64,000 bases of DNA from Edaphobacter lichenicola (GTDB taxonomy: Bacteria; Acidobacteriota; Terriglobia; Terriglobales; Acidobacteriaceae): contig NZ_CP073696.1 of the NCBI RefSeq assembly GCF_025264645.1, positions 1,302,001 through 1,366,000 on the forward strand. Direction: 5' to 3'. The notes under the pieces are model-generated. The model did not search any database, was not told the origin of the DNA, and saw only the letters and a program-made list of their open reading frames with translations. Position 1 is the first letter of the stretch. Each line of letters starts with the position of its first letter. A program made the position numbers and the translations under genes. This document shows, piece after piece, positions 17,579 through 26,324 of the stretch.

Positions 17579-18865
17579 ATGCATGTGGAGCAGCGCACTG
17601 AAGAACAGCCTAATTTCAGGCTAGACGTCCCGCTGCACGATCTTCTCACGAAACCCGCAGGCCCACCTCTCGGCTTGCGGCCTGTGGGGAAACCGCAAAC
17701 GTTTCCTGACCCAGTATTCCCACAGCACCCCGAACTGATTGGGCCCATTGATCCTTCCGAGTTCTGGAGACCGCCCGAAAAACGTCATTGGACGCCCGGG
17801 CAGATCTATCACGGAATGCGGGGCTGGCTGTTTCCCTATATTCGATCCAGGGTCACTGCCGGCGACTTCCATCCGTTAATCGCGTACCTCTTCACCGAGT
17901 TTAAGTGCAATCTCGATTGCCACTACTGCTGGGCCTTCGACAACCAAGTCAAGGGAATGACTGAGGATACGGCCAAGCGATCTGTTGACTGGCTCCACAG
18001 CACCGGTTGCCGAGTGCTCGCATACATGGGCGGCGAGCCGCTACTACGGCCCGATCTCATCCATCGAATAACCTACTACGCCGCCAAGAAGAACTTTTGG
18101 ATCTACCTGCCAACGAACGCGCGGCTGCTACGCACCGACGTGATCGATAAGCTGGCCGATGCCGGGCTCTCTACGTTTAATATTGCGGTGGATGCCGTCG
18201 ATCTGAAGCCTGGTTTACCCAAGGCGTTGGTGCCGATTCGTAAGCAATTCGACTACTTGATCCGTAAGCAGTACCAATACGGTTTTTCAGTCTTTCTCAA
18301 TATCAATATCTGCCGCAATAACTTGGACGATGTGCGGGAACTCACCGAGATCGCTCACGAGAACGGCATCGCGACTGACTATCACATTAACGAATCTCCA
18401 CTGCTCGAGCAAGACGAACACTTCAAGCATGCCGCCAATAACGTCACCTACATCACGAAAGACGATTGGCCAGCCGTGGAGGAGACGATTCAATGGCTGA
18501 CCGAAAAGCAGGACGCCGGATATCAGATGGTGAACTCGAACGCGCGTCTATGGCAGATGGTTGATTTTATGAAAGGCAATCACTTCCCCTGGAACTGTCG
18601 CGCCGGACAGAACTCAATGATCATTCGCGTCGACGGTACGCTAGCTCCTTGCTTCCCGATGTACACCGCGAGTTATGACTGGGGTGTGGTCGGCGATCAC
18701 AAGTTCGACACAAAGCAACTCGATCATCAGAAGGAAACCTGCCAAACCCACTGTTTTTCCACCCTCAATCACATCCTGGGCTGGTGCTACAACGACCAGC
18801 GAGTTATCAAGTATTTCTTCAAGCAACTCTCGCACGGCTTCCAGGGAATGAAGGGGCAGATGTAA
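17579..18865 (+). CDS. Radical SAM protein with SPASM-like C-terminus
   Basis: This 428-residue protein is the first gene of the sigma-54-controlled operon. The SAM cluster motif CNLDCHYC (Cys 110, 114, 117) is followed by a MGGEPLLRPD SAM-binding loop. The C-terminal part has more cysteines (NCRAGQNS, APCFPMY, CQTHCFST, GWCYND), which can hold one or two auxiliary clusters as in SPASM/twitch enzymes. The start ATG 17579 has GAGGGGG upstream and fits the promoter at 17481. SPASM members modify peptides or proteins or act as maturases. Next to an ATP-dependent iron-sulfur reductase, a role in maturation or in making its substrate is plausible but unproven. Confidence 0.9.
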   Translation: MHVEQRTEEQPNFRLDVPLHDLLTKPAGPPLGLRPVGKPQTFPDPVFPQHPELIGPIDPSEFWRPPEKRHWTPGQIYHGMRGWLFPYIRSRVTAGDFHPLIAYLFTEFKCNLDCHYCWAFDNQVKGMTEDTAKRSVDWLHSTGCRVLAYMGGEPLLRPDLIHRITYYAAKKNFWIYLPTNARLLRTDVIDKLADAGLSTFNIAVDAVDLKPGLPKALVPIRKQFDYLIRKQYQYGFSVFLNINICRNNLDDVRELTEIAHENGIATDYHINESPLLEQDEHFKHAANNVTYITKDDWPAVEETIQWLTEKQDAGYQMVNSNARLWQMVDFMKGNHFPWNCRAGQNSMIIRVDGTLAPCFPMYTASYDWGVVGDHKFDTKQLDHQKETCQTHCFSTLNHILGWCYNDQRVIKYFFKQLSHGFQGMKGQM

Positions 18866-18930
18866 TCAGCAAAAACTGCTCTTGAGATTCACATCGAACA
18901 AATCCGCACAGGTGAGCACAAGGAGACACA

Positions 18931-20718
18931 ATGCCGATTACCGAAGAGATAGTTCAAAAGGACTTCGAAGTAGAAATCCAGTCGCGTATCGATGCTGAAA
19001 GGGCACGACTTCGCGCCGAAGCTGGGCTGGCGCGGATGCGCGAGTTCAAAAAACCAGTGGAGCGTACCTTTACAGGTCCTGAGCGCGACTACGTGACGAT
19101 TCTCTTTGGCGGTCTCACATGGAAGCATGAGGAGATGATCAAGGCGGTCTTCCACGGTAGCGGTTACTTGTGCGAAAACATCCCCACACCAGTGGTCGAC
19201 GACTTCCAGGCAGGAAAAGAGTTCGGGAACAATGGTCAGTGCAATCCGACCTACTTCACTGTGGGCAATCTAGTGCGCCATCTACAGAAACTCGAGCAAC
19301 AAGGGCAGACGCGACAACAGATCATCGATAATTACGTCTTCTTCACTGCCGGTTCATGTGGTCCGTGCCGCTTCGGCATGTACGAAGCGGAGTATCGATT
19401 CGCGCTTCAAAATGCGGGGTTCGAAGGTTTTCGTGTTTTGTTGTTCCAGCAGACGGATGGCATTAAAGCCGCCAGCGGCGAACCCGGTCTGAAGTTCTCA
19501 GTCGATTTCGGTATGGGAATGCTCAACGCCCTCAACCTTGGGGATGTCATCAACGAGCTCGTCTATCAGGTACGCCCCTTCGAAGTGAATAAGGGCGAGA
19601 CTGACCGCGTCATCCGTGAATCGGTGAAGACACTCACTGATACGTTACGTGACCGAAAGCGCTGGCACATCATGGACGCGGCTCCTTCCTGGGCGAAATC
19701 ACACCTCGAAAAGAATAAAAAAATTGCAGGAATCAGCTGCACTCTCGGGAAGATCGGTCACAATCTGTATGGCAAGGAGTATGTAGATGCGCTGCACACT
19801 TGTCGCGACAGCATCAACGCCATTGAGGTCGATCGGTTCAGAGTAAAGCCTGTCATCAAGATCACAGGCGAATTCTGGGCTCAAACAACTGAGGGCGACG
19901 GTAACTTCAATATGTTTGCATTCCTTGAAAAGGAAGGCGCACAAGTACTCGTCGAACCCATTGCGACCTGGATCGCCTACATGATGTTCGTCGCCAAGGA
20001 AGGTGCGAAAGCACGGGCCGATGCAGAAGCTCCCTATCGCGATCCGAAATGGTACGAGGTGAAAAAGCGCCTTGCCAACGATCTCAAGGTGCTCAAAAAG
20101 ACCGGTGGCTTAAGCGCCGGCAGTGTCATGTGGAATTACTTTTATCACCGCACGATCAAGCATATGGGGGATACGGCGCATCATTTGATTCCACAGAAAG
20201 AGCTCTCGCGACTGGCGCACCCCTTCTACCATCAGCTTGCTCGTGGAGGAGAAGGCTACATGGAAGTTGGTAAAAATGTCTACTACACGGTGAATCATCT
20301 TTGCCACATGGTGCTGGCGTTGAAGCCGTTCGGTTGCATGCCGTCGACACAATCAGATGGTGTTCAGTCACGCGTTGTTAATAAGTTCAAAGACATGATC
20401 TTCCTCCCGATCGAAACCTCCGGCGAGGGCGAAGTAAACGCACACAGTCGGGTGCAAATGGCGTTGGCGGAAGCTAAGTCAAAGGCGCGCGCCGAATTCG
20501 ACGGGGTGCTGCAGAAGACCGGGAGATCGCTCGAGGAGTTGCGCGAGTACGTCGACGCGCATCCATACCTGAAGCGAGCGCTCTACAAGGTTCCGCACCA
20601 TGCGGGTATAGCAGGAACTGCTGCTCAGTTTGCCTGGCATGTAAGCGACCTGATGCAAAAAGACAGGGCATATCGCCCTCGCACAGGGGCTCCCATCCCT
20701 ATTCGACGAGTTGCATGA
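18931..20718 (+). CDS. 2-hydroxyacyl-CoA dehydratase / HgdB-like iron-sulfur protein
   Basis: The protein has 595 residues; AAGGAGA lies before the ATG. It resembles the reductase (component D/HgdB-like) half of 2-hydroxyacyl-CoA dehydratase and benzoyl-CoA-reductase-type systems, which bind [4Fe-4S] or double-cubane clusters. Candidate ligand cysteines are in NGQCNPTYFTVGN, AGSCGPCRFGMYEAEYRF and LKPFGCMPSTQSDGVQSRV. In many anaerobes this part is fused to the ATPase activase; here it is a separate gene followed by the activase. The N-terminal 45 residues are charged and helical. The substrate is unknown and need not be a CoA thioester. Confidence 0.82.
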   Translation: MPITEEIVQKDFEVEIQSRIDAERARLRAEAGLARMREFKKPVERTFTGPERDYVTILFGGLTWKHEEMIKAVFHGSGYLCENIPTPVVDDFQAGKEFGNNGQCNPTYFTVGNLVRHLQKLEQQGQTRQQIIDNYVFFTAGSCGPCRFGMYEAEYRFALQNAGFEGFRVLLFQQTDGIKAASGEPGLKFSVDFGMGMLNALNLGDVINELVYQVRPFEVNKGETDRVIRESVKTLTDTLRDRKRWHIMDAAPSWAKSHLEKNKKIAGISCTLGKIGHNLYGKEYVDALHTCRDSINAIEVDRFRVKPVIKITGEFWAQTTEGDGNFNMFAFLEKEGAQVLVEPIATWIAYMMFVAKEGAKARADAEAPYRDPKWYEVKKRLANDLKVLKKTGGLSAGSVMWNYFYHRTIKHMGDTAHHLIPQKELSRLAHPFYHQLARGGEGYMEVGKNVYYTVNHLCHMVLALKPFGCMPSTQSDGVQSRVVNKFKDMIFLPIETSGEGEVNAHSRVQMALAEAKSKARAEFDGVLQKTGRSLEELREYVDAHPYLKRALYKVPHHAGIAGTAAQFAWHVSDLMQKDRAYRPRTGAPIPIRRVA

Positions 20719-20775
20719 AAGAAGCGCCTCGATCTTTCCTGTTAAGCACTTCGGTTGATTATTGAGGAGATGGTG

Positions 20776-23700
20776 ATGTCCCAATTCCTGGTTGGTTTGG
20801 ACGTAGGCTCCACAACTGTCAAAGCTATCGTGGTAGATGCCGCGTCAGACAAAACTATCTGGCAGGACTATCAGCGTCATGAAACACGTCAACCGGAAAA
20901 AGTCCTCGAGTTTCTGCGTCGCATGGAAGCAGACACTGGGATCGCTCCCGGAAATACACGCATCTTCATCACCGGTTCAGGCGGCGGAACGATCGCGGAG
21001 ATGATCGGTGCAAAGTTCGTACAGGAGGTGCATGCAGTTTCGCTCGCAGTAGAGAAGCTTCATCCCGAAGTGTACTCCGTAATCGAACTCGGAGGACAAG
21101 ACGCAAAGATCATCGTTTTTAAGGACGACGAGGAGACGGGACGCAAAAAAAAGATCCCTTCCATGAACGACAAGTGCGCGGGCGGAACAGGAGCGGTAAT
21201 CGACAAGATTAACGCGAAGCTCAAAATTCCTGCTGCAGAGCTTTCCAACCAGGGCTACCACAATGTCAAACTACATAAGGTAGCAGGGAAGTGCGGAGTA
21301 TTCGCCGAAACCGACATCAATGGGCTGCAAAAAACCGGAACTCCGCCCGATGAATTAATGGCTTCTCTCTTCGAAGCAATTGTGCTGCAAAACTTAAGCG
21401 TATTAACTCGTGGGCATACGCTTCGTCCGCACGTTCTCCTGCTGGGCGGGCCAAACGGTTTTATCCGCGGTATGCGCGAGGCGTGGCAAGCTAATATTCC
21501 ACGCATGTGGAAAGAACGCAAAGTCGAGATTCCAGAGGGCACAACCCCTGAGGAACTGATTAAAGTACCTGAAAATGCGCAGTACTTCGCGGCTTTGGGA
21601 TCTGTAGAGTTCGGCAAAGAAGAAGAGCCGGAGGTCGGTCGCTACTTAGGCGCAGAAAAGCTTCTTTACTATATCGACTTCGGACGCGCAGAGGAGAAGG
21701 CAACTTCTGGCGGCAAAGGTCTTGTTGCGGAGGATGCGGAACTTGTTGCCTTCAAAGCGGCCTACACGAAGAAGAAATTTAAGCCCGCAGAATTTTATCC
21801 AGGACAGCTGGTGTCTGGTTTCGTCGGAATCGACGGCGGCTCTACCTCAACGAAGGCTGTTGTACTCGATAAAGATGGAGAGATTCTCTGCAAGACCTAC
21901 CAACTCTCGAACGGCAATCCAATCCAGGACACCATCGAGATGTTCGAGAAGCTTCGAGAACAGATCGAAACCAAGGGTGCGGCGCTCGAAGTGTTAGGTG
22001 TCGGCACCACTGGATACGCAAAAGACATTCTCAAGGATGTTCTGAACGCTGACGTCGCGCTGGTTGAGACTGTCGCACATACAGAATCGGCTCTGAAATT
22101 CTACGATGATCCGCATGTCATCGTCGATGTCGGCGGTCAGGACATCAAGCTTATCGTCCTGAAGGACGGCCGGGTCAAAGACTTCAAGTTAAACACGCAG
22201 TGCTCAGCAGGTAATGGATACTTTCTGCAATCGACGGCAGAGGGCTTCGGCAAGAAGGTTGAGGAGTTTGCAGACATCGCCTTCGCTGCTAAATCTATGC
22301 CAACCTTTGGCTATGGATGCGCCGTCTTCATGCAGTCCGACATCGTCAATTTTCAACGCCAGGGATGGAGGTCGGAAGAGATCTTGGCCGGACTCGCCGA
22401 CGTACTTCCCAAGAATATTTTTTTATACATCGCAAGTATTCCGAATCTCGCCACTCTCGGATCCCGCTTTGTTCTTCAAGGCGGTACGCAGAATAATCTT
22501 GCCGTCGTTAAGGCAGAAGTTGACTTCATCAAGTCGAGCTTCCGCGCCAATGGTAAAGAACCGGAGATTATCGTGCATGAACACTGTGGCGAATCCGGTG
22601 CAATAGGTGCTGCGCAAGAAGCGCTCCGACTTTGGAAGAATGGACGGCAAACCACGTTCATTGGTATCGAGGCGGTGGCAAAAATTCACTATCGAACCAC
22701 TCGAAACGAAGATACACGCTGCTATTTTTGCAAGAATAATTGTCTGCGCACCTTCATCGATGTCGACGTAACAGGTGGAGAAGGTGCGGAACATGCCCAT
22801 GTTCACGCAGCCCCGACCGATCGCCTTGCAACGGCTGAAGAGGTCGCGCACGTCGTCGCGAGCCTCCCGAGCCTTGAACAGATCGAAGCGAACCTTCCTC
22901 CAGTCGAATCACATGGTTCTTCTTGTGGCACAGGCGGGGGGCATAGTTCTTCTTCTGTCTTCAAGGCTAAGGTTGAGCCGTTAGTCCAAATTCAGCTCAG
23001 TCCTGGATCCAGCAAGGTAATTGAACTTCCGAAACCGCTGGAGTTCCAACCACGCAAAACCAAAGTCCCTCTACGAACAGGAGAGCAGCGACTCATCATT
23101 GCCACCTGCGAGAAGGGAACAGTGGAAGATCTGGATGAGATGAAAGACATCAAGGCCGATATCGATAAAGTAAAAGCCGTCAATCCAAACTTCGTCGACA
23201 TCGCAGCCCACGATGTATTTCGGCATCGCGACGTAGAAATCGTCTCCGACTCCGTACCGGCTATAAAGGGATTGTTCATCTCGAAAGCAACAAGAGAGCG
23301 CGCTGGGCTGATGGAGCGTCGGAAAGACTTCCGCGTTGGGATTCCGCGTCTCCTTAACACCTACACGTATGCACCATTCTTTAATGCGTACTTCGCGAGC
23401 ATTGGGTTGAAGCCGGAAAACATCCTCTACTCCGACTACACAACACCAGAACTCTATCGTGCAGGTGCGAGCCGCGGCGCGATCGATCCTTGTTATCCAT
23501 CAAAGATTGGTATAGCCCACGTATACAACCTCCTTGCAACGAAGCACGCCAAAAAGCCGCTTCATGCAATCTGGTTTCCGATGTATGACGTGCTCCATTC
23601 GCATCTGGTGAATCTTACGGGATCTAACGCATGCCCGACCGTTACTGCAACACCGGAGACGGTCAAAGCTGCGTTTACCAAGGAAAGCGACATCTTTGCC

Positions 23701-24483
23701 GAAAATGGTATTAGCTACATGGACCCGATCCTGAACCTTCAGGACGAAAGGCTCTGTGCTGACCAAATGTTTAAGGCGTTGAGTCCCGTATTAGGTGTCA
23801 GTCGTGAAGAAAATGAGCGGGCCGTTGCTGTTGGTTTCAAGGCTTTGCATGTATGCGAGGCCGATATTCGCCGGCAAGCACGCGAGACGCTCGATCAGCT
23901 CGAACGCGAGGACCGTATCGGCATCGTGATGCTGGGACGCGTCTATCATCACGATCCTGGTCTTAATCACGAGATCATGGAAGAGTTCCAGAAGCTGGGA
24001 TATCCGGTTTTCTCGCAAAGCACCTTGCCATTGGACGAAGATTTGCTAGATCGCCTCTTTGGGGAAGAGGTTCGCGCAGGGCTGATCACTCATCCGTTGG
24101 ATATCAGCGATGTCTGGAAGAATCGCTACTCCACCAGCACGAATCATAAAGTTTGGGCTGCCAAGTTCACGGCACGTCATCCCAATCTCGTCGCGCTTGA
24201 GGTATCCAGTTTTAAGTGCGGGCACGATGCTCCCATCTACGGAGTAATTGAGGGAATTATCGAACAGTCAGGCACACCGTATTTCTCATTCAAGGACCTT
24301 GATGAGAACAAGCCTTCCGGCTCCATCCGCATTCGTGTAGAGACAATCGACTATTTCCTGCGTCGTTACCGTGAAGATATAGTTAAGCGCCGCCACGTTG
24401 AGAAAGATATCGAAAGTCAGCTCGCTGCTCTGGAGCAATCGCTTCGAAATCAATCCCTATATACCGGGTCACTTGCGGTGTAG
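20776..24483 (+). CDS. Double BcrAD/BadFG ATPase (CoA-dehydratase activase) with DUF2229 domain
   Basis: This 1235-residue protein has a tandem of two ASKHA-type ATPase modules. Module 1 (about 1-270) has GLDVGSTTVKAIVVD, ELGGQDAKII and the cluster-binding NDKCAGGTGAVIDK and AGKCGVFAETD. Module 2 (about 345-635) has GIDGGSTSTKAVVLD, DVGGQDIKLIVL, QCSAGNGYFLQ and YGCAVFMQSD. A CYFCKNNC segment near 652-659 and a His-rich linker follow, then the DUF2229/HgdB-related region (RVGIPRLLNTYTYAPFF onward). Such activases hydrolyse ATP to push electrons to the low-potential partner, here the upstream gene product. GAGGAG lies 6 nt before ATG 20776; an in-frame TTG at 20755 is less likely. Confidence 0.9.
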   Translation: MSQFLVGLDVGSTTVKAIVVDAASDKTIWQDYQRHETRQPEKVLEFLRRMEADTGIAPGNTRIFITGSGGGTIAEMIGAKFVQEVHAVSLAVEKLHPEVYSVIELGGQDAKIIVFKDDEETGRKKKIPSMNDKCAGGTGAVIDKINAKLKIPAAELSNQGYHNVKLHKVAGKCGVFAETDINGLQKTGTPPDELMASLFEAIVLQNLSVLTRGHTLRPHVLLLGGPNGFIRGMREAWQANIPRMWKERKVEIPEGTTPEELIKVPENAQYFAALGSVEFGKEEEPEVGRYLGAEKLLYYIDFGRAEEKATSGGKGLVAEDAELVAFKAAYTKKKFKPAEFYPGQLVSGFVGIDGGSTSTKAVVLDKDGEILCKTYQLSNGNPIQDTIEMFEKLREQIETKGAALEVLGVGTTGYAKDILKDVLNADVALVETVAHTESALKFYDDPHVIVDVGGQDIKLIVLKDGRVKDFKLNTQCSAGNGYFLQSTAEGFGKKVEEFADIAFAAKSMPTFGYGCAVFMQSDIVNFQRQGWRSEEILAGLADVLPKNIFLYIASIPNLATLGSRFVLQGGTQNNLAVVKAEVDFIKSSFRANGKEPEIIVHEHCGESGAIGAAQEALRLWKNGRQTTFIGIEAVAKIHYRTTRNEDTRCYFCKNNCLRTFIDVDVTGGEGAEHAHVHAAPTDRLATAEEVAHVVASLPSLEQIEANLPPVESHGSSCGTGGGHSSSSVFKAKVEPLVQIQLSPGSSKVIELPKPLEFQPRKTKVPLRTGEQRLIIATCEKGTVEDLDEMKDIKADIDKVKAVNPNFVDIAAHDVFRHRDVEIVSDSVPAIKGLFISKATRERAGLMERRKDFRVGIPRLLNTYTYAPFFNAYFASIGLKPENILYSDYTTPELYRAGASRGAIDPCYPSKIGIAHVYNLLATKHAKKPLHAIWFPMYDVLHSHLVNLTGSNACPTVTATPETVKAAFTKESDIFAENGISYMDPILNLQDERLCADQMFKALSPVLGVSREENERAVAVGFKALHVCEADIRRQARETLDQLEREDRIGIVMLGRVYHHDPGLNHEIMEEFQKLGYPVFSQSTLPLDEDLLDRLFGEEVRAGLITHPLDISDVWKNRYSTSTNHKVWAAKFTARHPNLVALEVSSFKCGHDAPIYGVIEGIIEQSGTPYFSFKDLDENKPSGSIRIRVETIDYFLRRYREDIVKRRHVEKDIESQLAALEQSLRNQSLYTGSLAV

Positions 24484-24748
24484 ATCTTTTAAATAAAAGT
24501 ATGTCGAAGTAAGAGATTGGTGACATGCACATAAAGCAGTCGAGGTAAATAAATGCTTACTGTAAACTTATAGAAAATTCAACAAAACACTCTAGTGCCT
24601 ATGGAGTAAACCATCGTTGGAGCGTAAATCGTTACGATACTTAGATCCACGGTGTTCTCGCCATGTACAAGTTTCTCCCCTCCCAGCTAGACGCTTATAC
24701 GCATTCGGTAAATGCGTGGTGCTCAGTACCTAAAAGTGCGAGATCGAA

Positions 24749-25381
24749 TTAGAGACTTTTGGAGACGAGAAATGGAGGAGATCGCGTCAGCCGCTTTCGC
24801 GCTCGATAAAGTCTGGACTTAGCTGAAGCTAAAGAAACATCGAGGTCATGCGCTATCTCCCTGATGGGCGTCTCTTTCGAAATACGGATGAGCAATGTTG
24901 TTCGCGAAGTAGGATCAAGTCTGTGAATCGCATGTTGAATCCTATCGCATCGTTGTTCCTGATCACAGAGTTGCTCGGGATTCATCCCATTGTCGATAAC
25001 ATCGAACAAAGAGCTCTCCTCTCCAGGATCGAGCGGCTGTTCAAGCGAAATCTCGGGGCGCGACCGGCGTTTGCGTATGATCATTAGCGCCGAGTTTATG
25101 GCAATTCTAGTTAACCAAGTTGAGAGACTGGATCTTCCTTCAAAGGATGGCAGGGCTCGATACGCACGGATCAGCGTGTCCTGCAATGCGTCCTCGGCGT
25201 CTTCGTGGTTACGCGTTATGGACCGGATGCATTTATAAAGACGGCTAGCGTATATCTTTTGTAGTTCCTCAAAAGCTGTGTGGGATCCTGCTTTCGCGGC
25301 ATGCAGAAGTTTCTCATCATATGCGCCCGCATCCCAACTGAATTCCGGCGAGTTTGCTAAAGAACGCTCCGTAGAATTCAT
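24749..25381 (-). CDS. ECF-type RNA polymerase sigma factor
   Basis: The 210-residue sigma-70-family protein has region 2 at about residues 35-105 (EDAEDALQDTLIRAYRALPSF, then LSTWLTRIAINSALMIIRKR). Region 4 is at about 140-200 (IREIAHDLDVSLASAKSRLYRARKRL). No anti-sigma factor gene is adjacent, so control is not evident. It is convergent with the activase operon and has no visible functional link to it. The target promoters are unknown. Confidence 0.92.
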   Translation of the reverse strand: MNSTERSLANSPEFSWDAGAYDEKLLHAAKAGSHTAFEELQKIYASRLYKCIRSITRNHEDAEDALQDTLIRAYRALPSFEGRSSLSTWLTRIAINSALMIIRKRRSRPEISLEQPLDPGEESSLFDVIDNGMNPEQLCDQEQRCDRIQHAIHRLDPTSRTTLLIRISKETPIREIAHDLDVSLASAKSRLYRARKRLTRSPPFLVSKSL

Positions 25382-26324
25382 CGCTGACTCCTCCTCTACC
25401 CGTTCACGAATGGAACATCAGAAATCGGAAAATTAACTTACGAGGTGTAAAACTAAGCCACCGGAGCACCGCTGAGCGAAAGCAAAACCAGCTCAAACAG
25501 CTAGCTAGTTTGGTAAACTGCTGCTCAGTTCTTGGCATGATTCTCATCACGACGATTGCTATCGCACGCTGGATGCTCACATGTCTATGTTGTTGATTAA
25601 GCCAGACTCGTTGAATTCGATCTATTGGACGAACGTATTGATCAATACCTTCGTATGAAAATCAGCCAAAGCCTGATGGTCAACACCTTAGAGCAGATCA
25701 TCCCATGGCGCACATCATGAGTAGCGAGTTGGGAAGCTATACAAAGCAGCAAAGTCTATGATTAACAGTGGCGTCGTGATAATTGATAGCTAAGCCCCAT
25801 GGTGTTTTCTTTTTGCTCTTTTCGGTCCCGCTACGAACTATGTTAGGAAAATTGGAAGGTGAGCCTTCCACACGGATAACCCAACCAGCTGGAAGTGATC
25901 GGCATCCGGTCACATGGCGGAATGCGAAGGAATTGGACGATGAAAAGGGCCGCGCCTCCTATTCTCTCGCTGGGTTTCAGCTCAATAAAGTACATCACGT
26001 TTGTGCATGGCTTCGCGTCTACGCCTGACACGGCTGAATATGTCGAATCTAGCTGCCAGCAAATAGCGCATCCATCACATCCTATGTCCCTAACCGAAGC
26101 GGGGACTCGCCATTGTTGCGGTGTTGTCGCATTGCCAAGTCTAGCGGTCCGCGGCGACATGGCGTTTCCGGTTGCGGGAGGGCGGCCAGGTGCGGTTTGC
26201 CCGCCACTGGGGAATGACCGCACCCTCCCGAAATACGACTTATCAGGATTAATTCTCCGGAGTTGACTCGATAACCGAATCCCGATGTACGCTTCCAGAC
26301 GATCGACCGAGTAGAACACTCTGC
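25382..26324. other. Long intergenic region without a recognisable gene
   Basis: These 943 bp lie between the ECF sigma gene and the lipoprotein gene. Open frames of up to 158 codons exist on both strands (25843-26319 minus, 25895-26266 plus), but they overlap each other and show no family signature. An imperfect inverted repeat joins GGGAGGGCGG (26177-26186) with CCGCACCCTCCC (26219-26230). The region could be a decayed gene or mobile-element remnant; I cannot name it. Confidence 0.4.

Noticed and set aside
25843..26319. 158-codon minus frame, possibly a transposase remnant
   Set aside because: No transposase motif or terminal inverted repeats with target duplication could be shown, and an equally long frame lies on the other strand.
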